Shown: piece after piece, positions 29,746 to 40,491 of the stretch
Layout of the letters: the number at the start of each line of letters is the position of its first letter
Numbering within the stretch: position 1 is the stretch's first letter
NCBI RefSeq assembly: GCF_002441695.1
Contig: NZ_JXJW01000013.1
Span: 17,918-81,917, forward strand
Direction: 5' to 3'
DNA from: Pseudolactococcus piscium
GTDB taxonomy: Bacteria; Bacillota; Bacilli; Lactobacillales; Streptococcaceae
Length of the DNA: 64,000 bases
Notes under the pieces: model-generated
The model's database searches: none
The model's input: only the letters and a program-made list of their open reading frames with translations
Told to the model about the DNA's origin: nothing
Made by a program: the position numbers and the translations under genes

Positions 29746-30681
29746 ATGGAAATTCAATTTTTGGGCACAGGTGCAGGACAGCCTGCCAAACAGCGCAATG
29801 TCACGTCTATTGCATTGAAATTACTGGCAGAACGAAATGAAATCTGGTTATTTGATTGTGGCGAGGCAACGCAACATCAGATTTTAGAGACCAGTATCAG
29901 GCCTAGAAAAATAACGAAAATTTTTATCACACACATGCACGGAGATCATATTTTTGGTTTGCCGGGATTTTTATCTAGTCGAAGCTTTCAAACATCCTCT
30001 TTAGAAGATCAACAACAGGACTTAGACTTGTATGGTCCTGTCGGGATTAAAAATTATGTGATGACCTCACTCAGGCTGTCAGGCAGTAAACTAGGCTATC
30101 GGATCAATTTTCATGAGCTGGATGCAACACATACAGGACAGATTTTTTCAGATGGCTCATTTGAGGTGCACATGTCACCTTTGGATCACACCATCTATTG
30201 TATGGGGTATCGCGTTGTAGAAAAAGACAAAAAAGGTGAACTAGATGCGGCTGCTTTAAAAGCTGCAGGTGTCCCTTTTGGTCCTTTATTTGGTAAAGTC
30301 AAACAGGGTCAAGATATCGAGGTATCTGGTAAACTGATCAAGGCAGCTGACTTTATTGGCCCAGATAAAAAAGGTCGTGTTGTGACGATTCTGGGTGATA
30401 CTAGGCAGACAGATAAAGCGGTTCGCTTAGCTATTGGCAGTGATTTACTGGTTCACGAAGCAACTTATGAAGCTAGCGAAGCTAAAGTTGCTAGAAATCA
30501 TGGGCACTCAACAACCAAACAAGCAGCAGAAGTTGCCCACCAAGCACAAGTTAAACGCTTGCTTTTGACACATATTTCAGCGCGTTACGTTGGCCCATTA
30601 GTGAGTCAGTTACTACAAGAAACAAAACAGACCTTTAAAAATAGTTTTGTTGTCAAAGATTTATATGAAGAAACGATTTAA
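29746..30681 (+). CDS. rnz: ribonuclease Z
   Basis: Metallo-beta-lactamase endonuclease that removes 3' trailers from tRNA precursors, fitting the adjacent tRNA lacking encoded CCA. The 311-aa protein starts [21 protein letters not shown] and has the zinc motif [13 protein letters not shown] (about residue 63), [18 protein letters not shown] and [16 protein letters not shown] 29746 follows AAAGGAA. The SDR gene starts immediately after the stop. Confidence 0.95.
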   Translation: MEIQFLGTGAGQPAKQRNVTSIALKLLAERNEIWLFDCGEATQHQILETSIRPRKITKIFITHMHGDHIFGLPGFLSSRSFQTSSLEDQQQDLDLYGPVGIKNYVMTSLRLSGSKLGYRINFHELDATHTGQIFSDGSFEVHMSPLDHTIYCMGYRVVEKDKKGELDAAALKAAGVPFGPLFGKVKQGQDIEVSGKLIKAADFIGPDKKGRVVTILGDTRQTDKAVRLAIGSDLLVHEATYEASEAKVARNHGHSTTKQAAEVAHQAQVKRLLLTHISARYVGPLVSQLLQETKQTFKNSFVVKDLYEETI

Positions 30682-31416
30682 ATGATGAAAAATATGGTGA
30701 TTACAGGTGCTAATGGGGACATTGCCCGGGAAATTGCAAGGCAAGTAAAAGGCTATAAGCTAATTTTAATGTCGCGTGATATCAGCGACTTATCGGGTGT
30801 TTCTGATTACCTCTATCAGGTTGATTTATCAAATGAAGCAGCTTTAGTTGCAACGTGTAAACAAATCAGCGCTAAATTTGGGAGCATCGATATCTTAATT
30901 AATAATGCTGGATATGGTGAGTTTAGAGAGTTTTTAGCTTATAGCTCAGATGAGATTCGCAAACTTTTTGAGGTCAATGTCTTCTCATTAATGACGGTGA
31001 CTAGCGCATTTTTACCCGACATGATACACAAAAGAACTGGAAAGATCATCAATATCGCCTCAATCGCCAGTTATATGGCAACTGCCAAGTCGACAAGTTA
31101 TGCTGCCAGTAAATTTGCTGTACGTGGTTTTTCAGATGCCTTACGGCAAGAAGTATTCAACGACAACATAAAAATACTGGTTGTGAATACAGGCCCAGTA
31201 GTGACCAAATTTCATCAGACTAATACAGGCTACTTAGCAAAAGTTGGCAGACATGCTGTTAGCGCAGGTTTTGTGGCTAAGAAAATCGTGGCCAATCTAG
31301 ATACAAACAAAAGGGAATTGAACCTCCCTTGGCAACTTAACATTGCAAGATTATTTGCGACACTATTCCCAGTTTTAACGGAAAGCATGACACGGAGGTT
31401 TTTCAATTTAAAATGA
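30682..31416 (+). CDS. short-chain dehydrogenase/reductase
   Basis: A 244-aa Rossmann-fold oxidoreductase. NAD(P)-binding TGANGDIAREIA (a GxxxGxG variant), NNAGYGEF (about residue 75), catalytic Ser in INIASIASYMA and YAASK with Tyr and Lys (about 139-143). DltE-like SDRs occupy this rnz-SDR-recJ position in streptococci; the substrate is unknown. It abuts rnz and overlaps recJ by 4 bp (ATGA). Confidence 0.9.
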   Translation: MMKNMVITGANGDIAREIARQVKGYKLILMSRDISDLSGVSDYLYQVDLSNEAALVATCKQISAKFGSIDILINNAGYGEFREFLAYSSDEIRKLFEVNVFSLMTVTSAFLPDMIHKRTGKIINIASIASYMATAKSTSYAASKFAVRGFSDALRQEVFNDNIKILVVNTGPVVTKFHQTNTGYLAKVGRHAVSAGFVAKKIVANLDTNKRELNLPWQLNIARLFATLFPVLTESMTRRFFNLK

Positions 31417-33638
31417 TCATACCTACCTATGATTGGCAACTTAATTCAGATGAACCGACAGCTGAATTTATTAAGTTAGTCAAAAAACAAAAATTAGATA
31501 CACTTACAGCCAAGATTCTTTGGAAACGGCAAATCAGAACAGCAGATGCCCTAACAAGCTTTTTGAATCCAACACTAGAAACCTTGCATGATCCATTTTT
31601 ATTTTATAGCATGCGACGTGCTGTTGAACGGATTCGCCAAGCAATTGAGATGCAAGAAATCATCTTAATTTATGGTGACTATGATGCAGATGGGATGACA
31701 AGTGCGAGTATTATGAAGACAGCACTTGATGAAATAGGTGCTGAAAGCTTGGTTTATCTGCCTAACCGGTTTACGGATGGCTATGGACCGAATTTAGATG
31801 TTTATAAATACTTTATAGAGAATGAAGGTGTAGGCCTGATCATCACTGTTGATAACGGTGTTGCAGGTCATGAAGCGATCGCTTACGCCCAAGAAAATGG
31901 CTGTGATGTCATCATCACTGACCACCATTCTCTACCTGAGACACTACCTGATGCTTATGCAATTATCCATCCCCAGCATCCAGATGGCCAATATCCATTT
32001 CCTGATTTAGCTGGATGTGGTGTCGCTTTTAAAGTGGCATGCGCCTTATTAGAGTATGTTCCGTCAGAAATGTTAGACCTGGTTGCCATTGGCACGATTG
32101 CAGACATGATGTCACTAACTGATGAAAATCGAACGTTGGTCAAATTTGGTCTGGAAATTCTAAAAAATACAGAGCGTGTTGGTCTAGAAGCCTTAATCAA
32201 GATTGCGGGTGTTGATAAGCATAGCTTAACTGAGGAATCAATCGGGTTTCAGATTGCGCCCAGGCTAAATGCGTTGGGTCGCCTTGATGATCCAAATCCT
32301 GCAATTGACTTATTGACAGGATGGGACGAGGCAGAAACGCAGCAAATTGCTGAGATGATCGACCAAAAGAATCAAGAGCGTAAAGAGATTGTTGCCAAGA
32401 TGTTAGTAGAGGCCGAATCTCAGCTAGATGATAGTCCAGTTCAGTTTATTTATCAACCGGGCTGGCACCCAGGGGTTCTTGGGATTGTTGCCGGTCAATT
32501 AGTTCAAAAAACTGGCAAGCCTATCGTCATGTTAACAGAAGAATCAGGTATACTAAAAGGATCTGCCAGATCGATTCCGGCTTTTGATATCTTTTCAGCC
32601 CTGTCTGCGCATCACGACTTATTTATTGCTTTTGGTGGGCATGCGCAAGCGGCTGGCATGACCTTTGAACTAACGAATTTACCGGCTATTAAAGCCGTAA
32701 TTGCGGCATTTATTGCACATCAGAAACTCGATATGTCTCAGAAAGCACCACTTGTTTTGGATGACACGATTGCGCTTTCTGATATTACGCTTGATACGAT
32801 TAAATCACTTGGCAAAGTAGCACCTTTTGGGCAAGATAATCCTAAACCCATTTTGTTGATAAAAGAGTATCAAGTGGTTCAAAGTCGTGCAATGGGGCAA
32901 CAAAATGCACACCTGAAACTGAAAATCCAGCAAGATAAAACTCAGCTAGAAGCTGTTTATTTTGGTCAAGGTATAGCAGCACTTGAGTTTGAACAAGCCG
33001 CACCTGATCTTGCGGTAACCTTATCAGTAAATACGTGGAATGGCAATACATCAGTACAATTGATGGTCGTTGATGCAAAGGTTAATGGGAGTCAGCTGAT
33101 TGATTTGAGAAATCAACAGCATCAAACAGCCATTCCAGATGGTGCATCTGTGTTCACAAATGAAATCGTCGAACAGGAAAAGCTGACCCAGGTATTGGTG
33201 GTTGAAGAGACACCTCTTGATAAAACTAGCCTTGATCGGCTGAAACAAATGATAACGAGTCAGGACTTCACTGCAGTTTATTTTAAAAATAGCATCAAAC
33301 AAACCTATTACTTGACTGGTGGTGGGACACATGAACAATTTGCTAAATTCTATAAAACGATTTACCAATACCCAGAATTCGATGTCCGATATAAACTCGC
33401 TGATTTGGCTGATTATTTGAAAATACCGCTTATTTTATTAGTTAAAATGGTACAAATTTTTGAAGAATTAGCATTTGTTAACATTAAAGATGGCGTTATG
33501 ACGGTCAATAAAGAGGCGAAAAAAAGAGAGATATCTGAGAGTCAAATCTATCAAGACTTACAAGTGTTAGTTCAGATACAATCAGTTTTTGCCCTATCAC
33601 CAGTGGGTGAGATCTATGAGAAATTGAAGGAGAAATAA
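31413..33638 (+). CDS. recJ: single-stranded-DNA-specific exonuclease RecJ
   Basis: 5'-3' ssDNA exonuclease of recombination and repair. At 741 aa: DHH domain with [15 protein letters not shown] (about residue 86) and [13 protein letters not shown]1 domain with the GGHAQAAGM motif (about 410), an OB-fold and a C-terminal Gram-positive extension. It is coupled to the SDR gene by overlap and followed one base later by apt. Confidence 0.95.
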   Translation: MIIPTYDWQLNSDEPTAEFIKLVKKQKLDTLTAKILWKRQIRTADALTSFLNPTLETLHDPFLFYSMRRAVERIRQAIEMQEIILIYGDYDADGMTSASIMKTALDEIGAESLVYLPNRFTDGYGPNLDVYKYFIENEGVGLIITVDNGVAGHEAIAYAQENGCDVIITDHHSLPETLPDAYAIIHPQHPDGQYPFPDLAGCGVAFKVACALLEYVPSEMLDLVAIGTIADMMSLTDENRTLVKFGLEILKNTERVGLEALIKIAGVDKHSLTEESIGFQIAPRLNALGRLDDPNPAIDLLTGWDEAETQQIAEMIDQKNQERKEIVAKMLVEAESQLDDSPVQFIYQPGWHPGVLGIVAGQLVQKTGKPIVMLTEESGILKGSARSIPAFDIFSALSAHHDLFIAFGGHAQAAGMTFELTNLPAIKAVIAAFIAHQKLDMSQKAPLVLDDTIALSDITLDTIKSLGKVAPFGQDNPKPILLIKEYQVVQSRAMGQQNAHLKLKIQQDKTQLEAVYFGQGIAALEFEQAAPDLAVTLSVNTWNGNTSVQLMVVDAKVNGSQLIDLRNQQHQTAIPDGASVFTNEIVEQEKLTQVLVVEETPLDKTSLDRLKQMITSQDFTAVYFKNSIKQTYYLTGGGTHEQFAKFYKTIYQYPEFDVRYKLADLADYLKIPLILLVKMVQIFEELAFVNIKDGVMTVNKEAKKREISESQIYQDLQVLVQIQSVFALSPVGEIYEKLKEK

Positions 33639-33639
33639 A

Positions 33640-34152
33640 ATGGACTTAAAAGAGTATATTGCAACAATACCAGATTACCCAGAAAAAGGGATTGTATTTA
33701 GAGATATTTCGCCCTTAATGGCAGATGGTAATGCTTATAGCTATGCGATTAGAGAAATTGTCCAGTATGCGATTGATAAAGAAATTGATGTCATCGTAGG
33801 TCCTGAAGCCAGGGGATTTATCGTTGGGTGTCCGGTTGCATTTGATTTGGGTATTGGCTTTGCACCTGTCAGAAAGCCAGGTAAGCTACCAAGAGAAGTG
33901 ATTGAAGCGCAATACGAAAAAGAGTATGGGTTTGATACCTTAACCATGCATGCTGATGCGATTAAAAAAGGGCAACGTGTCTTAATCGTGGATGATTTAC
34001 TGGCAACTGGTGGAACAGTTAAAGCGACGATTGAACTGATTGAAAAACTTGGCGGTGTTGTTGCTGGTTGTGCATTCTTAATTGAGCTTGATGACTTAAA
34101 AGGCCGTGAAAAAATAGGCGATTATGCTTATAAAGTGCTAATGCATTACTAA
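33640..34152 (+). CDS. apt: adenine phosphoribosyltransferase
   Basis: Salvages adenine to AMP with PRPP. 170 aa, starting [26 protein letters not shown]-binding motif [18 protein letters not shown] (about residue 115) and [18 protein letters not shown] lies just upstream. It follows recJ by one base, the common recJ-apt order of low-GC Gram-positives. Confidence 0.97.
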   Translation: MDLKEYIATIPDYPEKGIVFRDISPLMADGNAYSYAIREIVQYAIDKEIDVIVGPEARGFIVGCPVAFDLGIGFAPVRKPGKLPREVIEAQYEKEYGFDTLTMHADAIKKGQRVLIVDDLLATGGTVKATIELIEKLGGVVAGCAFLIELDDLKGREKIGDYAYKVLMHY

Positions 34153-34191
34153 AATGGCTTAGCTTATGGTAAAATAGGGATAGTAAACGTG

Positions 34192-34259
34192 ATAGGACAT
34201 CTTTAAATCGTATTTTTTTAGATGGATCCTATACTTTGTTTGATGGAGATAAGAGATTG
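34192..34259 (+). promoter_or_regulatory. leader hairpin and TTG start of rpoE
   Basis: ATAGGA-CATCT (34192-34202) pairs with AGATG-GA-TCCTAT (34220-34232), an 11-bp stem with a 2-nt bulge. GGAG (34245-34248) and the TTG start at 34257 follow. The likely promoter is TGG-TAAAAT at 34167-34175. Confidence 0.45.
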
Positions 34260-34808
34260 AAAATTAAAGCATTTGCAAAGCAAGATTTATCAGAACTTTC
34301 TATGATTGAAGTGGCACATGCCATGTTAGAAGAAAAAGGCAAGGAAATTGATTTTAACGTCCTTGTTAACGATATCCAAGATTATCTTGAAAAATCAGAT
34401 AGTGAGATCCGTGATCGCCTATCACGCTTCTATACAGAACTGAATACAGATGGTAGTTTTATTCCTCTAGGTAATAATGTGTGGGCTTTACGCTCATGGT
34501 ATGCGATTGATGAAATCGATGAGGAAGTTGTCGCACTTGACGAACTAGATGATGAGGGCGAACGTCCGACTAAAAAACGTAAAAAAGTGAATGCTTTTGC
34601 AGCTGATGGTGTCGACATCGATTATAGCGATGATGATCCAGAAGACGATGATAATAGCGATGAAGCTGATGTAACATATGAGGATGAAAATCCGGATGAT
34701 GAAAAAGATGAAGCAGAAGCATTCGATACAGAACTTGAGGAAGTTGATTTAGACGATGTCGCTGTTGAAGATCTTGACGATGACGACGATGATGATGAGG
34801 AAGTTTAA
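34257..34808 (+). CDS. rpoE: RNA polymerase delta subunit
   Basis: Gram-positive RNA polymerase accessory factor that recycles polymerase and sharpens promoter choice. From TTG 34257 it begins [22 protein letters not shown] (first residue Met), the family N-terminus. The folded domain spans about 1-95 (including [26 protein letters not shown]). The C-terminal half is an Asp/Glu-rich disordered tail ending in a run of Asp. GGAG 9 nt upstream supports the TTG; an ORF start at 34236 lies before the ribosome site. 183 aa. Confidence 0.94.
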   Translation: MKIKAFAKQDLSELSMIEVAHAMLEEKGKEIDFNVLVNDIQDYLEKSDSEIRDRLSRFYTELNTDGSFIPLGNNVWALRSWYAIDEIDEEVVALDELDDEGERPTKKRKKVNAFAADGVDIDYSDDDPEDDDNSDEADVTYEDENPDDEKDEAEAFDTELEEVDLDDVAVEDLDDDDDDDEEV

Positions 34809-34820
34809 CACATTATAAGA

Positions 34821-34849
34821 AAAAATAATGGAGAAATCCATATTTTTTT
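34821..34849 (+). terminator. terminator after rpoE
   Basis: ATGGA-GAAA-TCCAT extended by A/T pairs, then seven T. Confidence 0.85.
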
Positions 34850-34858
34850 GTTAAATTC

Positions 34859-34886
34859 TTGATTTTCAAGGATTTTCGTGTATAAT
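34859..34886 (+). promoter_or_regulatory. promoter of mltG
   Basis: TTGATT, 16-bp spacer, TATAAT (34881-34886). A second TATAAT at 34917-34922 may be another start, without a good -35. Confidence 0.6.
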
Positions 34887-34959
34887 CAAAAATGATAACG
34901 CTTGACAGCGATGTAGTATAATGAAGCACGCTGTCATAAGAAAGTAGAAGAAAGTAAAT

Positions 34960-36525
34960 TTGGAAGATAAAGATACGCAAAATTTTGAGCGAGAGAGTTT
35001 TAAAGAAAAAATTCTCCGTCAATTAGCAGCAGGTAATCAATCTTTGGATGATATTGAACCGGAGACTGTTTTTTCTGATGTGCAACAGGATAGCAATAGT
35101 GATGTTAATTTATTCGCTGATCGAGTCAAACTAGGCGAGAAAATAACGGAGGATGTTACCCACAATAGTCATGCTACCAGTTCCACTGAAATAGGTGATA
35201 CAGCACTTGAGGAAGTACTAACGGCTGCCAATTCTGAATATGAACAGGCATATGAATCAAATGTGCATTATAGTCGAACACCTGATGAGATACCTACCCC
35301 ACCGGAGAAGATGGCTGACATGACCCCTCAAAAAAGACAAACACAAGAAAATTTAAAACGATCAGCCAAAAAGAAATCTAAAAAATTGGCTGGGAAAATT
35401 ATCGCATCGATTGTATTGATTTTATTTATTGTGGGAGGTGCGACAGCCTATTTTGGTTTTCGTTATCTTAAGAGTGAAAGCCAGCCTTATAGTTTAACAG
35501 ATACGACAGTCAAGGCAGTTAACATTCCTAAAGGGTCATCAAGTAAAGATATCGGTATACTACTTGAAAAAGATAAGATTATCAAGAATGCAACGGTCTT
35601 TAAATACTATACTAAGTTAAATAGTTTTACAGACTTTAAATCAGGTTATTATAATTTGTCACCTAATATGACCTTGACGGCAATAGCTAAAACGTTACAA
35701 AAGGGTGGTACAGATAAACCAGTTGCCCCTATATTAGGTAAGATTACTATTCCTGAAGGCTATACGATTGATCAAATGTCTAATCAGATTTCAGAAAATG
35801 CTGATGCTAGTAAATCCAAAACACCCTTCACTAAAGATGCCTTTCTGAAGGTGGTTACAGATCAAGCTTTCATAGATAAGATGAAAACAGCTTATCCGGA
35901 TCTATTGGGTGATTTACCGGATAAAGCATCCGGTGTTAAATATCAACTAGAAGGCTATCTGTTCCCTGCAACTTATGAGTATACAAAAAATTCAACGGTG
36001 ACGATGGTCGTTGAAGAGATGCTTGCAGCAATGAACCAAAATATGCAACCTTACTATGCCAAAATCAAAGCAATGCCAAGCACGGTGAATGAGATTTTAT
36101 CCATTGCAGCTTTAACTGAAAAAGAAGCAAATAATGATGCAGATCGTAGAAACGTTGCACAGGTTTTCTACAATCGTATCAATGCTGGCATGACATTGGG
36201 CTCAAATATTTCTATTTTGTATGCAGAAGGCAAATTGGGTCAGAAAACGACCTTGGCTGAGGATGCAGCAGTTGATACAAGTTTGGACTCACCATTTAAT
36301 CTATATACCAATCTAGGGTATGGACCAGGTCCAGTAACTAACCCAAGTTTATCAGCCATAAAAGCAGCGGTTGAACCAACAGCTAATAATGATTTTTACT
36401 TTGTGGCAGATGTCACAACAGGGAAAGTTTATTTCTCTGAAACAATAGCAGAACATGATGCGAATGTAAAAAAATATGTGAATGACAAATTATCTTCAGC
36501 GTCGACTAGTAAACCTCATGAATGA
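34960..36525 (+). CDS. mltG: endolytic murein transglycosylase MltG
   Basis: Membrane-bound lytic transglycosylase that cuts nascent glycan strands during peripheral growth. 521 aa: a long acidic cytoplasmic region (1-130), one transmembrane helix (IIASIVLILFIVGGATAYFGF, about 145-165), LysM-like part (VNIPKGSSSKDIGILLEKDKII) and YceG catalytic domain with KYQLEGYLFPATYEY, IAALTEKEAN (catalytic Glu) and YTNLGYGPGPVTNPSLSAIKA. The start is a TTG at 34960; upstream AAGAAAG is a modest ribosome site, so initiation could be weak. Confidence 0.93.
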   Translation: MEDKDTQNFERESFKEKILRQLAAGNQSLDDIEPETVFSDVQQDSNSDVNLFADRVKLGEKITEDVTHNSHATSSTEIGDTALEEVLTAANSEYEQAYESNVHYSRTPDEIPTPPEKMADMTPQKRQTQENLKRSAKKKSKKLAGKIIASIVLILFIVGGATAYFGFRYLKSESQPYSLTDTTVKAVNIPKGSSSKDIGILLEKDKIIKNATVFKYYTKLNSFTDFKSGYYNLSPNMTLTAIAKTLQKGGTDKPVAPILGKITIPEGYTIDQMSNQISENADASKSKTPFTKDAFLKVVTDQAFIDKMKTAYPDLLGDLPDKASGVKYQLEGYLFPATYEYTKNSTVTMVVEEMLAAMNQNMQPYYAKIKAMPSTVNEILSIAALTEKEANNDADRRNVAQVFYNRINAGMTLGSNISILYAEGKLGQKTTLAEDAAVDTSLDSPFNLYTNLGYGPGPVTNPSLSAIKAAVEPTANNDFYFVADVTTGKVYFSETIAEHDANVKKYVNDKLSSASTSKPHE

Positions 36526-36641
36526 TGAAGCGTGCTGATTGTCAAGCAATTTTTTGATAAAGAAAGGAAAGAAGTTTGCACTTTAAAATGGGCGACAGGC
36601 GTTTCATATGACCTCCTATTTTTTAGCAGACTAGGTAATGA

Positions 36642-37127
36642 ATGATGGCAGATACAAAAACATACCAAATGACCCGTGAGGGCTTTGAAGGATTAGAAGC
36701 AGAGCTAGATAACCTCAAGCTTGTTAAGCGTGCAGAAATTGTTGAACGCATTAAAATCGCACGCTCATATGGTGACTTATCAGAGAACTCTGAATATGAA
36801 GCAGCTAAGGACGAACAAGCCTTTGTTGAGGGACGCATTGCAACAGTTGAAACAATGATCAGAAATGCTGAAATTGTTGATAACGCAGGTGTTAAACGCA
36901 ATGAGGTTGCACTAGGTAAAACTGTAACCTTTACTGAAATTGGTGAGAAAGATAGTGAAACCTACAAAATTGTAGGCTCAGCAGAGGCTGATCCTTTTAA
37001 TGGTAAAATTTCAAATGAGTCACCGATTGCAGCAGCCTTAATTGGTAAAAAAACAGGTGATGAAGTGATTATTCCTTTGCCAGTTGGTGAGATGAAAGTT
37101 GAAATCGTTAAAGTATCAACTAAATAG
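36642..37127 (+). CDS. greA: transcription elongation factor GreA
   Basis: Rescues backtracked RNA polymerase by stimulating transcript cleavage. 161 aa, with the N-terminal coiled coil ([38 protein letters not shown] with the conserved acidic tip) and the C-terminal FKBP-like domain ([20 protein letters not shown]). Tandem ATGs at 36642 and 36645; AGG lies 6-9 nt upstream. A stretch with AAAGGAAAG and a short TTG-initiated frame (about 36576-36611) lies between mltG and greA. Confidence 0.96.
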   Translation: MMADTKTYQMTREGFEGLEAELDNLKLVKRAEIVERIKIARSYGDLSENSEYEAAKDEQAFVEGRIATVETMIRNAEIVDNAGVKRNEVALGKTVTFTEIGEKDSETYKIVGSAEADPFNGKISNESPIAAALIGKKTGDEVIIPLPVGEMKVEIVKVSTK

Positions 37128-37164
37128 TCACATCTGAGGTTAGGATGCTATCTAGAACATATGG

Positions 37165-37197
37165 GGTCTTCTACATAAAATGGAGGGCCTTTTTTTA
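37165..37197 (+). terminator. terminator after greA
   Basis: GGTCTTC pairs with GAGGGCC (two G-T pairs), followed by eight T. The rest of 37198-37451 holds only the ctsR promoter region. Confidence 0.75.
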
Positions 37198-37274
37198 ATT
37201 GGTCATAACAGGATGGACTAAAGGCAGACAAGTGCTTTAAGGCGTTTAAAGTAGCAAAAAAAACTGGAAAATGA

Positions 37275-37297
37275 TACAATGGTCGAATAAGGTCAGA
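37275..37297 (+). promoter_or_regulatory. ctsR promoter with CtsR operator
   Basis: TGA-TACAAT (-10, 37275-37280) is followed directly by GGTCGAATAAGGTCAGA (37281-37297), a tandem heptad with 3-nt spacing close to the CtsR consensus (GGTCAAA-N3-GGTCAAA). The operator covers the start region, so CtsR should repress its own operon until heat or protein stress. Confidence 0.8.
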
Positions 37298-37451
37298 GAA
37301 AATAGTATGTGCTTTTCATGTCTATGACCCCTTGCAAATGAATAGAAAATCGTGTAATAAACGATGAGTAGATAGCTACTTGACCTATGAAGATGATGAC
37401 TAAAAATAGTGCAGAGACTTGTTCATGTTACTGCATGTTGAGGAGGATTAT

Positions 37452-37892
37452 ATGAGAAATACATCGGATATGATTGAGAAATACCTCAAAGAGCTACTTT
37501 CTCAGGCGACTGAAATTGAGATTAGGCGCTCAGAAATAGCTGCTAATTTTGGGGTTGTACCCAGTCAAATCAACTATGTGATCAAAACACGCTTTACTTT
37601 GCCTAAGGGATTTGAGGTTGAGAGTAAACGTGGGGGTGGCGGTTATATCCGGATTGTGAGAATTCAATATTCTGACGAGCATGACTTTTTGATGGCGCTC
37701 ATACCCAAAATACCCGAAAAATTATCAGTTAGTATGTTACAAGATTTACTACAATTGCTTTTTAATGAAAAGATTGTAGATGAACGTGAAGGGAATTTAT
37801 TATTGTTGACCTTAAGTAGTCCTGTCTTAACGGATTTACAGCGGGCAATTCTTTTTACAACATTAGTTCATGGCTTTGACAAACTGTATTGA
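37452..37892 (+). CDS. ctsR: transcriptional repressor CtsR
   Basis: Class III stress-gene repressor. 146 aa, with the winged helix IRRSEIAANFGVVPSQINYVIKTRFTLPKGFEVESKRGGGGYIRI (split: the Gly-rich wing GGGGYIRI is the heat sensor and DNA-minor-groove contact) and a C-terminal dimer domain. AGGAGG lies 8 nt before ATG 37452; the frame extends upstream but without support. It is followed by clpC; mcsA and mcsB are absent, as in streptococci and lactococci. Confidence 0.95.
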   Translation: MRNTSDMIEKYLKELLSQATEIEIRRSEIAANFGVVPSQINYVIKTRFTLPKGFEVESKRGGGGYIRIVRIQYSDEHDFLMALIPKIPEKLSVSMLQDLLQLLFNEKIVDEREGNLLLLTLSSPVLTDLQRAILFTTLVHGFDKLY

Positions 37893-37968
37893 GCAGATCA
37901 CGACTCGATTTAATCGTAACAACTGAAGACTGAATAGTAATCCATATAAAAAAGGAAATAACGTATAA

Positions 37969-40410
37969 ATGACACAAAAACAGACACCTATACTTCAAGA
38001 AATTTTGAAAACAGCGCGTATTTTTGCGGCTGGAAATGGCGCAGATTATGCGGAAACACAACATGTTTTAGCAGGTATGTTATCTGTCAATGATAGCTTT
38101 AGTCAAAATATTTTAACTGATCACGATGTGACGATTGATATGGCCTTGGCTGAAATTGAGAGCCAGCACTTACCCGAAAAAACACTGCAGGTGTCCAACA
38201 TTCAATTTTCACCTAAGGTCGTCCGCTTATTATCAGAAGCTGATGCCTTTGCCCTGCAAAATCACTTATCAGAAACAGGATCTGAACACTTGCTTTATAT
38301 CCTGTTGACAGATGATGATAATGTCGCTAAGAAACTACTAGAATTGAATAAAATCAAGACGACTGAAATTGTTAAAGATTTAGTTGAACTGGGTAATCTG
38401 ACTGTCAAAAAAGTGACTAGAAAAGCAGTTACACCGATGGGGAAACGCGATGCTGCGTCTGATGTTTCCGCGTCAAGCTTGACACCTACGCTTGACTCTG
38501 TAGCGCGTGACGTCACAGATGATGCAAGGCAAGGTCGCATTGATCCTATGATTGGGCGAGATAAAGAGATTGAACGCGTCATCCATATTTTAAGTCGTCG
38601 TACCAAAAATAATCCTGTCCTCGTTGGTGAGCCAGGTGTTGGTAAATCTGCAATCATTGAAGGACTTGCACAGCGGATCGTAGATGGCAATATTCCGATT
38701 AGCATGCAAGGCTTTCGCTTGATGTCGCTAAACATCGCTAATGTGGTTGCAGGGACTAAATTCCGTGGGGAATTTGAAGATCGTATGACAGCCATTGTAG
38801 ACGAAGTCAGTCAAGATGCGAATACGATTGTTTTTGTTGACGAATTACATACGATTGTTGGTGCTGGAGGTGGAACAGATTCCGTCACGGACGCCTCTAA
38901 TATCATGAAACCAGCATTGGCTCGAGGCGAGTTTAAATTGATTGGTGCAACAACTTTTAATGAGTATCAAAAGTATATCGAAAAAGATGCAGCCTTAGAA
39001 CGTCGTTTTGCAAAGGTGACTGTGGAGGAGCCTACAGCAGATGAAACTGTTGCCATTTTACAAGGCTTAAAGGCAACCTTTGAAGGGTTTCATCAGGTTA
39101 GTTTTGATGATGATGCCGTTAAAGCAGCTGTTCAGCTAAGTGTTCGTTACATGCCTAGTCGCAGATTACCAGATAAGGCGATTGACTTACTAGATGAGGC
39201 AGCAGCAGCTGTCAAAATAGCAACTAAAAATAATTTGCTTGAACAGCGTGAACTTGACAAGCAACTTGTGTCTTTAGAAGCACAACTCCAAGAAGCAGTC
39301 ATAAATAAAGCGTTTAAAGCAGCAAAAGCCTTGAGGGCCTCGCTTGAGAAACAGATTAAGAAACGCGAAAAGGTAATCAGTAAAAAGCATATCAGTCGAG
39401 TAAAAGAAACGGATGTATTTGCTGTCGTCTCTAATTTAACTGGTGTGCCAGTCACACAAATGAGCAAAAGCGAGATGAAACGCCTAGTTAATTTGGAAAA
39501 AGAGTTACACAAGCGTGTTATTGGGCAAAGTGAAGCAGTTAGCGCAGTAGCAAACGCAATTCGTAGAAGCCGTTCGGGTATCTCTGATGATAAACGGCCG
39601 ATGGGATCCTTCATGTTTTTAGGCCCAACAGGTGTTGGTAAAACAGAACTTGCCAAGGCATTGGCAGAAACTGTATTTGGCGATGAGTCTAGTATGATCC
39701 GGATTGACATGAGCGAGTACATGGAGAAATTTAATACGAGCCGTTTAGTCGGTGCGCCTCCAGGTTACGTAGGCTATGAAGAAGGCGGACAACTGACAGA
39801 GCAAGTACGCAATAAACCTTATGCGGTCGTCCTTTTTGATGAAGCAGAAAAAGCACATCCAGATGTCTTTAACCTACTCTTACAAATTCTTGATGATGGG
39901 TTTATCACAGATGGTAAAGGTCGCAAAGTTGATTTTCGCAATACAATCATTATTATGACCAGTAATTTGGGTGCAACAGCCTTACGTGATGAAAAAACAG
40001 TCGGCTTTGGTACGACGAATCAATCAGCCAATTATGCAGCCATGAAATCTAGAATACTTGAAGAGCTTAAAAAACAATATCGACCTGAATTTTTAAATCG
40101 GATAGATGAAAGTATTGTCTTTCATCCCTTGGCTGAAAAAGAATTATCTGATATTGTCAAGATTATGGTACAACCTTTAGTTGAGCGATTAGCGCATAGA
40201 CAGATTGCCTTAAAACTATCAGCAAGTGCTTACCAATTAATTGCTAAACATGGCTTTGATCCAGAATATGGTGCAAGACCGATTAGAAAAGCCTTAGAAA
40301 AAGATCTTGAGAACCAACTTTCAGATAAGCTATTGCTAGGCGAGATTGTAACAGGAAGCCTTGTAACAGTGGGGACTAGAAGTGATAAGCTAACGATTAA
40401 CATAAAATGA
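37969..40410 (+). CDS. clpC: AAA+ chaperone/unfoldase ClpC
   Basis: Hexameric unfoldase feeding ClpP. 813 aa: Clp N-domain ([18 protein letters not shown] onward), first AAA+ with [10 protein letters not shown] (about residue 222) and [13 protein letters not shown], a middle coiled-coil with UVR-like [19 protein letters not shown], second AAA+ with [14 protein letters not shown] (about 552) and [12 protein letters not shown], and a ClpP-contact region. AAAGGAAA precedes the start. It is co-transcribed with ctsR. Confidence 0.96.
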   Translation: MTQKQTPILQEILKTARIFAAGNGADYAETQHVLAGMLSVNDSFSQNILTDHDVTIDMALAEIESQHLPEKTLQVSNIQFSPKVVRLLSEADAFALQNHLSETGSEHLLYILLTDDDNVAKKLLELNKIKTTEIVKDLVELGNLTVKKVTRKAVTPMGKRDAASDVSASSLTPTLDSVARDVTDDARQGRIDPMIGRDKEIERVIHILSRRTKNNPVLVGEPGVGKSAIIEGLAQRIVDGNIPISMQGFRLMSLNIANVVAGTKFRGEFEDRMTAIVDEVSQDANTIVFVDELHTIVGAGGGTDSVTDASNIMKPALARGEFKLIGATTFNEYQKYIEKDAALERRFAKVTVEEPTADETVAILQGLKATFEGFHQVSFDDDAVKAAVQLSVRYMPSRRLPDKAIDLLDEAAAAVKIATKNNLLEQRELDKQLVSLEAQLQEAVINKAFKAAKALRASLEKQIKKREKVISKKHISRVKETDVFAVVSNLTGVPVTQMSKSEMKRLVNLEKELHKRVIGQSEAVSAVANAIRRSRSGISDDKRPMGSFMFLGPTGVGKTELAKALAETVFGDESSMIRIDMSEYMEKFNTSRLVGAPPGYVGYEEGGQLTEQVRNKPYAVVLFDEAEKAHPDVFNLLLQILDDGFITDGKGRKVDFRNTIIIMTSNLGATALRDEKTVGFGTTNQSANYAAMKSRILEELKKQYRPEFLNRIDESIVFHPLAEKELSDIVKIMVQPLVERLAHRQIALKLSASAYQLIAKHGFDPEYGARPIRKALEKDLENQLSDKLLLGEIVTGSLVTVGTRSDKLTINIK

Positions 40411-40412
40411 TT

Positions 40413-40461
40413 CGTGAAAAACCGCTAAATATTTGTTAAAAAACCGGTTTCACGGTATAAT
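40413..40461 (+). promoter_or_regulatory. hpf promoter inside an inverted repeat
   Basis: TTGTTA (40433-40438), 17-bp spacer, TATAAT (40456-40461). CGTGAAA + CCG (40413-40424) pairs with CGG + TTTCACG (40445-40454), so the -35 lies in the loop and the repeat abuts the -10. It could be an operator or a weak clpC terminator. Confidence 0.7.
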
Positions 40462-40491
40462 GAGATTATAAAAGATGAAGAGGTGGCTATC

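Noticed and set aside
38295..39722. Long antisense ORFs within clpC (166 and 191 codons)
   Set aside because: They are mirrors of a highly conserved coding frame, without ribosome sites.
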